Origin: Caldalkalibacillus thermarum
Lineage (GTDB): Bacteria > Bacillota > Bacilli > Caldalkalibacillales > Caldalkalibacillaceae
Length of the DNA stretch: 64,000 nucleotides
Direction of reading: 5' to 3'
NCBI RefSeq assembly: GCF_014644735.1
Contig: NZ_BMKZ01000001.1
Coordinates: 62,001 to 126,000, forward strand
Positions within the stretch are counted from its first letter, which is position 1. Every line of letters starts with the position of its first letter. Position numbers and translations under genes: made by a program. This document shows, in pieces, positions 57,453 to 64,000 of the stretch. The notes below the pieces were generated by a model. It searched no databases, had not been told where the DNA came from, and saw only the letters and a program-made list of their open reading frames with translations.

Positions 57453-58649
57453 ATGAGCTTTGAAACAGCCCGGCGCATGCAAGCATTTGAAACACTGGTA
57501 TTTAGTGAACTGGCTAAGAGAAAAAAGGACAAAATAGCCCGTGGGGAAGATGTGATTGACTTAAGTATCGGCAGTCCCGATTTACCGCCTGCCCCCGAGG
57601 TGATCGCGTGCTTGACGCGCAATATTCAGGATCCTGCCCAATACGGCTACACCTTAACGGGAACAGATGAGTTTTTGGAAGCAGTCGCTGTGTATTACAG
57701 GAAGCGGTTTGGTGTGGCCCTTGATCCGCAAACAGAAGTAATGATGACCATGGGGTCCCAGGACGGCCTGGTCCATCTGCCCATGGTGTTTGCTAATCCG
57801 GGGGACATTATTTTGGTTCCTGACCCTGGCTATACGGCCTATGAAACAGGGGTGCATATGGCTGAGGCAGCATTGTATCCCCTGCCGTTGAAGAAAGAAA
57901 ACGGGTTTTTGCCTGACCTTGAGGCGATCCCCCAAGAAGTGGCCAAGAGAGCCAAAATGATGATCCTTAACTTCCCGGGCAATCCGGTGCCGGCCCTGGC
58001 TAGCCGCACTTTTTTTGAACAGGTCGTTCAGTTTGCCAAGCAGTACAACATCCTGGTTGTTCATGATTTTGCCTATTCTGAGCTTGTCTTTGGCGGTCAA
58101 AAAGCGACGAGTTTTCTAGAGGTGGAGGGTGCCAAAGAGGTCGGAGTGGAGTTTAATTCATTGTCCAAAAGCTTTAATATGGCTGGCTGCCGAATTGGTT
58201 ATCTGGTAGGCAATCCAGAAGTGCTTGCGGCTTTTGGTCGCTTAAAATCCAACCTGGATTACGGGGTCTTTTTACCCATTCAAAAAGCGGCGGCCTTGGC
58301 GTTGCGGGAAGGAAGGGAGCTGCTCGCCAGGAGCGTCAAAGCGTATGAAGCCCGCCGGGATGCGCTGGTTAAAGGTTTGGCCGAAGCCGGCTGGGACATT
58401 GATCCGCCTCAGGCCACCATGTTTGCCTGGGCCGAGTTGCCTGAAGGCTGGACGTCCAGGGCGTTTGCCTACGGTCTCTTGGAACACGCAGGTGTTGTGG
58501 TGACTCCGGGAGATGCCTTTGGCAAACACGGGGAAGGCTTTGTCCGCATCGCCCTGGTTCAGTCAGAATCCCGGCTAAGCGAAGCGGCCCGCCGGATCGG
58601 TGATTTCCTGCGTGTTTATGGTAAAATGAAAACAGAGCAAGCTTATTAA
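57453..58649 (+). CDS. PLP-dependent aminotransferase class I/II (LL-diaminopimelate aminotransferase-like)
   Basis: 398 residues, fold-type I. Seen: VIDLSIGSPDLPPAPEVI near the N-terminus, QYGYTLTGTDEFLEAVAVYY, ILVPDPGYTAYETGV, LNFPGNPVPA, VHDFAYSELVFGG (PLP aspartate and tyrosine), and the Schiff-base lysine in FNSLSKSFNMAGCRIGYLVGN (about residue 237). The pattern matches the DapL/AlaT-like group; substrate (diaminopimelate, alanine, aspartate or methionine oxo acid) cannot be fixed. ATG 57453 follows GGAGG. Confidence 0.88.
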   Translation: MSFETARRMQAFETLVFSELAKRKKDKIARGEDVIDLSIGSPDLPPAPEVIACLTRNIQDPAQYGYTLTGTDEFLEAVAVYYRKRFGVALDPQTEVMMTMGSQDGLVHLPMVFANPGDIILVPDPGYTAYETGVHMAEAALYPLPLKKENGFLPDLEAIPQEVAKRAKMMILNFPGNPVPALASRTFFEQVVQFAKQYNILVVHDFAYSELVFGGQKATSFLEVEGAKEVGVEFNSLSKSFNMAGCRIGYLVGNPEVLAAFGRLKSNLDYGVFLPIQKAAALALREGRELLARSVKAYEARRDALVKGLAEAGWDIDPPQATMFAWAELPEGWTSRAFAYGLLEHAGVVVTPGDAFGKHGEGFVRIALVQSESRLSEAARRIGDFLRVYGKMKTEQAY

Positions 58650-58678
58650 GCCGCATAACTTAGAAAGGAAATCACCAT

Positions 58679-59590
58679 ATGATGCAGAACGACATACTCA
58701 ACGAAATAGAGTCACTACAGTTGCCGCAGCAAGTGGTGGATACGATTGACCGTATCCGTTCCGAACGGCAACACACCCTGACCGATGAAGAAAAGTGGCT
58801 GGTGGGCCGGCCCGGATACACTTCCCCAGATCCTGCGCTCCTTTATGATGCCGTCGTCGCCCTGAGCATGCGCAAGAACGTACTGTTGCAGGGGCCTACT
58901 GGAGCAGGGAAAACAAAACTGGCCGAATATCTGTCATACCTGTTCCATCAGCCCCTCCATGCTGTTAACTGCTCGGTTGACCTGGATGCAGAAGCCTTGC
59001 TGGGCTTTAAAACCATTGTGCAAAAGGGGAATCACTCTGCCATCGAATTTGTTCCGGGGCCAGTAGTCAAAGCGATGACAAAGGGCCACTTTTTATATAT
59101 CGACGAGATCAATATGGCCAAACCGGAGACGCTACCGATTATCAACAGTGTGTTGGACTACCGGAAGATGCTGACCAATCCCTTTACAGGGGAAGTGATT
59201 AAGGCCAAAGACGGGTTTGGGGTGATTGCCGCCATCAATATCGGTTATGTGGGCACCGTGCCGCTCAATGAAGCGTTAAAAAACCGCTTTGTGGTCATTG
59301 ATGTCCCCTATCTGCAAGGGGAACAGCTGAGGAATTTGTTAGAAGAACAGACAGCCCTCCGTGATCCTGCTCTCCTGGACCGTTTTGTCCGTTTATCCGC
59401 TGACCTTTTGGCCCAGACCAAAATGGGACAGTTGTCTGAGGAGGCCGCCTCCATCCGGGCCTTGATTGATGCTTGTGATTTGGCTGCCCATATGCCGCCG
59501 CTCCGGGCCATTCAACGTGCTATTGTCGATAAGCTGGAAGACGAGCGGGAACGGGCGGCGGTTAAAAACACGGCTGAAACATTGTTTTAG
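58679..59590 (+). CDS. yojN: MoxR/NorQ-type AAA+ ATPase (YojN-like)
   Basis: 303 residues. Walker A QGPTGAGKTKLAEYL (about 71-85), Walker B GHFLYIDEINMAKPE (about 136-150), sensor and arginine-finger region IAAINIGYVGTVPLNEALKNRF, and a C-terminal lid. MoxR/NorQ ATPases act as chaperones that remodel or insert cofactors, together with a VWA protein, which is the next gene (11 bases away). The pair and its lengths match YojN-YojO of B. subtilis. Start ATG 58679 or the next ATG 58682. Confidence 0.9.
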   Translation: MMQNDILNEIESLQLPQQVVDTIDRIRSERQHTLTDEEKWLVGRPGYTSPDPALLYDAVVALSMRKNVLLQGPTGAGKTKLAEYLSYLFHQPLHAVNCSVDLDAEALLGFKTIVQKGNHSAIEFVPGPVVKAMTKGHFLYIDEINMAKPETLPIINSVLDYRKMLTNPFTGEVIKAKDGFGVIAAINIGYVGTVPLNEALKNRFVVIDVPYLQGEQLRNLLEEQTALRDPALLDRFVRLSADLLAQTKMGQLSEEAASIRALIDACDLAAHMPPLRAIQRAIVDKLEDERERAAVKNTAETLF

Positions 59591-59601
59591 GGGGAACGGC
59601 C

Positions 59602-61518
59602 ATGGTGTTTCGCTTTCTAGAACAGGAAGTGGATGCTTTTGTGCGCATGCAGCTTTTGGACCTGGCCCGTACCCTGGCCCGCCGGCCCCAGGTGCGCATC
59701 GATTTTGATTTGAGCTCCTATTTTGATCCTGGAAGCCAAACGATTTACATCAGCCAGTTCTGGGATGAACTGGATGACCCTAAAATGCAACTAGAGGGCA
59801 TGAAAAGTGATGTGTATATCCGCAGCATGGAGATCAAAGCGTCAGATCGGTCTGCCATTGCCCGCTATATGTCCAGGGCAGCAGCATCAGCACGGCCCAA
59901 GTTAGCAACCCAGCTGTTTATTATGGCTGAAGAGCTGCGCCTGTCACTGGCCATGATGGCGGAGAGGCCTGGCACACAGCGTGTGTTTGATGTCCGCCGC
60001 CAGGTGTATACCCGCTATTTTGCCCGCAGGCTGCCGGGACATGTGCGTCGTGGAGAACAGGGTGACGCCTTGTTTACGGCCTTGTATTTATGGCTGACAG
60101 CCAACGAAGTCGATCCCCGCGTTCCCGGGATCAGTGCTGAGTTGTATCAGCTGCTGAAACAATTGCAGCCCCAGTTGGAGTGGCTGATGGATGCCAGTTC
60201 AACTGCTGAAGTGGCCGAGCGTTGCTGGGGGATTGTGGAGGCCCTTGATGTGCACTTGTCCGGCGACATGCAGACGACGTACTGGGCCTGGCCCAAGAGC
60301 CGTGTTCCGGAGCCAGAGCCGCAAGTGGACATTGATCCTCTGAACCGGGCCTCTCTCTTGAAGGCGTATGACGAAGAAGGGGAACAGGAAGTGAAAGAGG
60401 ATCAGCGTAAAGACCAAAAGCTGCCTATGTGGCATCAGGATACAGCAGATAAGACCGGTCATTTTTTGCAGTTTGAGCTGGAGGAAGGCGCCCGCTCCAC
60501 CGCCTTGGGCGGCGTTTTGCGCCAGTCGGACAGCGGGGACCAGGCCGTGGGTATGGTGCAAGGGTCAGCCCATCGCTCCAGCCGTGATGATTATGAGGAT
60601 CCTCAAAATGTACTCAAACGTTTGGAAACACTGGCTGGTGAGCAGAAAGCATTGATGGGGGACATCAACCGTCATGTCAAACCTGTCTTTGTACCTCCCA
60701 AACCTGCAAGCCAGGCTGACAGGGCCGCCTATGAGGAGCTCATCCGGCACATTAGTCCTTTCAAACGCAAGCTGATGAAAACGATTCAGCTGATACTGGA
60801 ACATAAGCACACGGCTGCCAGAGAATTCTTGCCCTTCGGCCGCCTGACCAGGAAGTTGACCCGGCTGTTAACAGAAGATTCCCCGCGCCTGTTTTATAAG
60901 AAAAAGAATCCATCTCGCCAGATTGATGCCGCTTTTATGCTGCTCGTGGATTGTTCAGCTTCCATGTACGATAAAATGACTGAAACCCAGCGGGGCATTG
61001 CCCTGTTTCATGAATGCTTGCGCGGGCTTTCTATCCCCCATATGGTGACCGGCTTTTGGGAAGAGAGTGGTGAAGGGAAAAGGGGAGCTTATCCTAACTA
61101 TTTTCAGCCTGTGATTGAGTTCAGCCGTTCCCTGTTACCCGACAGCGGCCCGGCTATTATGCAGCTCAAGCCGCAGCAGGACAACCGGGACGGTTATGCC
61201 ATCCGCCTGATGTCGGCCCATCTGCTGGAGCGGACTGAAGCCCGGCGTTTTTTGCTGGTGTTTAGCGATGGGGAGCCGGCGGCCCAAAATTACGAAGCAG
61301 AGGGTATTTTGGATACCTATCAGGCTGTACTGGAAGCAAGGAGAAAAGGGATTGACGTCATTGGGATCTATTTGGCGGGTGAACAGGTCCCGGAAAAAGT
61401 ACAGCAAACGTTCCGCAACATTTATGGGCGCCACAGCATTGTCGTGCCCCATGTCAATGAATTAAATGATCATTTGCTGCCCATACTACGGAAACTCTTG
61501 TTAAAAGCGATGGTCTGA
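59602..61518 (+). CDS. yojO: VWA-domain protein, NorD/CoxE-like (YojO-like)
   Basis: 638 residues, soluble. A long helical N-terminal region (about 1-250) and an acidic linker (about 250-300, EEGEQEVKEDQRKDQ) precede a C-terminal von Willebrand A domain with the MIDAS motif DCSAS at residues 450-454 and FLLVFSDGEPAAQNY further on. Works with the MoxR-type ATPase; the client is unknown. ATG 59602 follows GGGGGAACGG. Followed by the patatin gene at 13 bases, so the three may be one unit. Confidence 0.9.
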   Translation: MVFRFLEQEVDAFVRMQLLDLARTLARRPQVRIDFDLSSYFDPGSQTIYISQFWDELDDPKMQLEGMKSDVYIRSMEIKASDRSAIARYMSRAAASARPKLATQLFIMAEELRLSLAMMAERPGTQRVFDVRRQVYTRYFARRLPGHVRRGEQGDALFTALYLWLTANEVDPRVPGISAELYQLLKQLQPQLEWLMDASSTAEVAERCWGIVEALDVHLSGDMQTTYWAWPKSRVPEPEPQVDIDPLNRASLLKAYDEEGEQEVKEDQRKDQKLPMWHQDTADKTGHFLQFELEEGARSTALGGVLRQSDSGDQAVGMVQGSAHRSSRDDYEDPQNVLKRLETLAGEQKALMGDINRHVKPVFVPPKPASQADRAAYEELIRHISPFKRKLMKTIQLILEHKHTAAREFLPFGRLTRKLTRLLTEDSPRLFYKKKNPSRQIDAAFMLLVDCSASMYDKMTETQRGIALFHECLRGLSIPHMVTGFWEESGEGKRGAYPNYFQPVIEFSRSLLPDSGPAIMQLKPQQDNRDGYAIRLMSAHLLERTEARRFLLVFSDGEPAAQNYEAEGILDTYQAVLEARRKGIDVIGIYLAGEQVPEKVQQTFRNIYGRHSIVVPHVNELNDHLLPILRKLLLKAMV

Positions 61519-61531
61519 CAGGAGGCTGGTC

Positions 61532-62434
61532 ATGAAAATTTTATGTATTGATGGGGGCGGAATTCGCGGGGTGTTCCCTGCTCAGATCCTGAACCGTTTG
61601 GAAGAGAGATATCAACAGCCCATTTACAAGTCTTTCGACTTGATTGTCGGGACCAGTACCGGGGCGATTATTGCCGCGGCAGTGGCAGCCGGGCAAAAGA
61701 TGGATGTAATTGTAGATTGGTACCGCTATTGGGGACCAAAAGTGTTTAAACAGCGCTCGCTGGGGGTCTTGAAAAGTTTTTATCATCATCACCTGCTGAA
61801 AAAGGTACTGCAGGATGTGTTTGGCCAGAGACACCTGGCTGAAGTTTCCGTTCCGCTCGTCATTCCCGCGGTCAATTTGCAGGTTGGGGATGTGCATCTG
61901 TTTAAATCCCACACCAACCCCCGTGAAAGTGGTAAAATTAAGCTGTGGGAAGCGGTTTTGTCCTCCTGTGCCGCCCCACTTTATTTTCCTCCTTACCAAG
62001 TGAACGATGACCTGCTCATGGCAGACGGGGGATTGTGGGCCAACAATCCTTCATTTGTCGCCCTGATTGAGGCGCTGAACGTTTTTGGCCAACAAGTGGA
62101 GGAAGTGAACATTTTATCCCTGGGCACAGGGAAGCAGAAGATCACTTTTGATCCGGGCGGCAAACCGGGCTGGGGCCTGAGTCAATGGATTCAGCTTAAA
62201 TGGCGGCCGTTTAGGATCACTCCCAAACTGATTGACCTGGCACTGCATGTGACCTCTGAATCGATTACCTATCAATGTCAAATGCTGCTAGGCAGACGTA
62301 TGCTGCGCCTTAACCAGGAGTTGGGCAAGGAAATTCCCATTGACGACATCGGTAAAATTGACGAACTGATTCAGCTGGCTGATCAAGTGTATGAACAAAG
62401 ACAAGCGGAGATCGATGCGTTTTTGGCTCACTAG
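61532..62434 (+). CDS. Patatin-like phospholipase (CapV-like)
   Basis: 300 residues, Ser-Asp dyad lipid acyl hydrolase: oxyanion loop IDGGGIRGVFPAQIL (about 6-20), nucleophile S42 in VGTSTGAI (GxSxG), catalytic D165 in MADGGLWANNP. No signal peptide, so cytoplasmic, acting on the inner membrane leaflet. The architecture is like cytosolic bacterial patatins including CapV, the phospholipase effector of some CBASS defence systems; no cyclase gene is in the window. Preceded by VWA gene (13 bases) with AGGAGG as RBS, and followed by a DNA methylase gene 13 bases later. Confidence 0.9.
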   Translation: MKILCIDGGGIRGVFPAQILNRLEERYQQPIYKSFDLIVGTSTGAIIAAAVAAGQKMDVIVDWYRYWGPKVFKQRSLGVLKSFYHHHLLKKVLQDVFGQRHLAEVSVPLVIPAVNLQVGDVHLFKSHTNPRESGKIKLWEAVLSSCAAPLYFPPYQVNDDLLMADGGLWANNPSFVALIEALNVFGQQVEEVNILSLGTGKQKITFDPGGKPGWGLSQWIQLKWRPFRITPKLIDLALHVTSESITYQCQMLLGRRMLRLNQELGKEIPIDDIGKIDELIQLADQVYEQRQAEIDAFLAH

Positions 62435-62447
62435 GAGAGGTTAAGCA

Positions 62448-64000
62448 ATGAATAAGATCAAACAAGCATCCGCTTCTTTTTCGAAGCAAGGGAACACCGG
62501 GCAAAGGCAAACGGAAGTTGCCCGAAAGCAGCAGGGTTCTGAATGTTCTGCCGTCTATTTAACCTTACAACAGGCGGCCGAATACCTGGCAGTCTCTCCG
62601 GCTACAGTCAAAAACTGGGTGAAAACCGGCCTTATACGGCACATAGTCTTTCAAAATGGTCAACGCATGGTGGCGAGAGCTGAAATCGACCAGCTCTCCC
62701 GGCTGATCGAACAGGGAGAATTGAACCGTTTGCGGAAAAGGAGAAACAAAAGGGCGGTCAAGGGAAGGTTGATTCCAAGCGAATACGTGAGTTTCAAGCC
62801 TTATGCCGGGTTGACAGCAGAGATTATGCAAGTGGCAGATCCTTTTTTGCGAACGGCAACCACACAACAAGCCACGAGATATATCCGTTTGATTTTATGT
62901 GAATGTGTCCTGCAATTATGGCGGCATAAGCATGCTTCACATGGTTTCCATGGCAAGGAAAGGGATGCTCTTACCCCAGGGTCAGGGACTTCATTGACTG
63001 CCGGCTGGTTAACCGGAGAGGTTCAACTTGGCTGGCTGTCGCGGCTTTTGACCGGGCTGATACATACGGATGGCTTGTCTCCGGATGAGAAGGAGCTGTT
63101 AGACCGTCTGCACCCCTTAGATATTCCCTATGTAGAAGGGGAAGATTTCCTGGGCCTGGTCTATCTTTCGTTAAGTCAATTGGGGCAGCGGAAACAATAT
63201 GGACAATACTATACACCCTCGTCTCTGGTCAGGGAGATGGTTGAAAGTTGTCTGGATCAGCTTGAGATTACAGAGAAAGTAAAAATAATGGATCCTTGTT
63301 GCGGATCTGGAAATTTTTTATTAAAGCTGTTTCAACATTTAAAATCCCGCTTGTGTGCATTGGGATTTTCTGTGCAAGAGGCAGAAAAACACCTGTTTCA
63401 ATCTTGTTTGTTGGGTATGGATATTGACCCGGTGGCCGTCACTTTAACCAAAATCAATTTGGCCCTGGCTGCCGATCATTTGCCCGCCGAAATGCCCGTC
63501 TTCCAGATACAGGTCCGCGATTTTCTGGCGCAGGGAACTGACTTGCAGAAGAAGGATGCTGCATCTTTTGATGTCATGATAGGCAATCCGCCCTGGGGCT
63601 CCACGTTTGGTCTCTCCGCAAAAAAAGAATTAAAAACCCGCTTTCGTTCGGCCCGCTATTTGGTGGACTCGTTCAGCCTGTTTGTAGAGCAGGCTGTCAG
63701 ATTGTTAAAGCCAGGCGGGATTTTAAACTTTGTCCTCCCTGAGGCCATGTTGTCTGTCAGCGGCCACCGGCCTGTCAGGGAGTTTCTGCTGGAACAGACA
63801 CAGCTTTTAGATATTCACTTGCTAGGCAACACCTTTACTGGCGTGCACAGCCCTGTCATTACCTTCATGGCCCAGCGCCAAGCCGGTGAAAAGAAAAATC
63901 ATTGTGTTTATGTCAGGGGGATAGGGAAGGGGCATCGAATCCTTCAACAACGCTTTAAGAACAATCACGCTTGTGTGTTCAATGTTTATTGCACAGATGA
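62448..64000 (+). CDS. N6-adenine DNA methyltransferase with N-terminal HTH (runs off the window)
   Basis: Open from ATG 62448 (AGGAGAGG before it) to the window end, at least 517 residues. N-terminal excisionase/MerR-like helix-turn-helix TLQQAAEYLAVSPATVKNW (about 40-58), a helical middle, then a class gamma-type methylase core: QYYTPSSLVREMVE, motif I DPCCGSGNFLLKLF (about 282-295), MDIDPVAVTLTKINLALAA, and motif IV NPPWGS at N380. QYYTP before motif I is typical of type I HsdM and type IIG/Eco57I-like enzymes. A specificity or nuclease domain may follow outside the window. Together with the patatin it could belong to a defence locus. Confidence 0.88.
   Translation, partial: MNKIKQASASFSKQGNTGQRQTEVARKQQGSECSAVYLTLQQAAEYLAVSPATVKNWVKTGLIRHIVFQNGQRMVARAEIDQLSRLIEQGELNRLRKRRNKRAVKGRLIPSEYVSFKPYAGLTAEIMQVADPFLRTATTQQATRYIRLILCECVLQLWRHKHASHGFHGKERDALTPGSGTSLTAGWLTGEVQLGWLSRLLTGLIHTDGLSPDEKELLDRLHPLDIPYVEGEDFLGLVYLSLSQLGQRKQYGQYYTPSSLVREMVESCLDQLEITEKVKIMDPCCGSGNFLLKLFQHLKSRLCALGFSVQEAEKHLFQSCLLGMDIDPVAVTLTKINLALAADHLPAEMPVFQIQVRDFLAQGTDLQKKDAASFDVMIGNPPWGSTFGLSAKKELKTRFRSARYLVDSFSLFVEQAVRLLKPGGILNFVLPEAMLSVSGHRPVREFLLEQTQLLDIHLLGNTFTGVHSPVITFMAQRQAGEKKNHCVYVRGIGKGHRILQQRFKNNHACVFNVYCTD

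Overview
The window is a stretch of a low-to-mid GC, endospore-forming Firmicutes chromosome of the Bacillaceae type. Evidence: a small acid-soluble spore protein gene (sspI), ytxC, a gerA-type germination remnant, three T-box leaders, an L20 leader, and gene strings known from Bacillus (ytxC-thrS-infC-rpmI-rplT, M42 peptidase, sspI-ysgA, pheS-pheT-zapA-cvpA, pckA-ytoA-ytpB). A thermo-alkaliphilic relative such as Caldalkalibacillus would fit, but that is inference. No rRNA, tRNA, CRISPR array or intact insertion sequence was seen.

Layout. 1-1.5 kb: end of an ABC exporter. 1.6-3.8 kb: a membrane-anchored hypothetical protein, a XapX mini-protein and a NupC nucleoside transporter. 3.8-13.7 kb: the branched-chain amino acid cluster ilvE / ilvB-ilvN-ilvC-leuA-leuB-leuC-leuD, with a ykkC-class riboswitch before ilvE and a leucine (CUC) T-box before ilvB. 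13.8-18.6 kb: ytxC, thrS behind a threonine (ACC) T-box, then infC-rpmI-rplT behind an L20-type leader. 18.7-29.1 kb: a maltodextrin regulon (GH31 glucosidase, GH13 neopullulanase, malE-malF-malG, LacI regulator) tied together by repeated LacI-type operators, with an arginase-fold gene inside it. 29.2-31.6 kb: M42 peptidase, sspI, TrmH-family methyltransferase. 31.6-35.2 kb: a SenB-like glycosyltransferase frame broken by one in-frame UGA, followed by a PhnD/E/C-type ABC importer. 35.2-39.9 kb: pheS-pheT behind a phenylalanine (UUC) T-box, zapA and cvpA. 40.1-41.2 kb: selD, itself a selenoprotein read through a UGA. 41.3-42.1 kb: a gerA operon scar. 42.1-44.7 kb: an ABC importer of the nitrate/sulfonate/HMP class. 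44.9-48.9 kb: pckA, gamma-carbonic anhydrase, ytpB, OsmC-like. 49-50.4 kb: YjiH-type membrane protein. 50.5-56.6 kb: a minus-strand operon combining an ECF sigma factor, a membrane partner, two ABC ATPases and two permeases. 56.9-57.4 kb: internally deleted AGCS symporter remnant and a possible small gene. 57.5-64 kb: aminotransferase, MoxR-VWA pair (YojN/YojO-like), patatin, and the start of an N6-adenine DNA methylase running off the window.

Most interesting items: (1) the selenium context, where a Sec-containing SelD lies 7.5 kb from a SenB-like glycosyltransferase with an in-frame UGA, next to a PhnD-type importer; (2) the ykkC-class riboswitch before ilvE, whose gene context argues for the ppGpp subclass, stacked with a leucine T-box; (3) the ECF-sigma/ABC operon with a protease-like permease lacking the zinc motif; (4) the patatin-methylase end of the window; (5) two genes or operons collapsed by internal deletion. 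Many start codons were moved from the longest frame to the codon with a well-spaced ribosome binding site.
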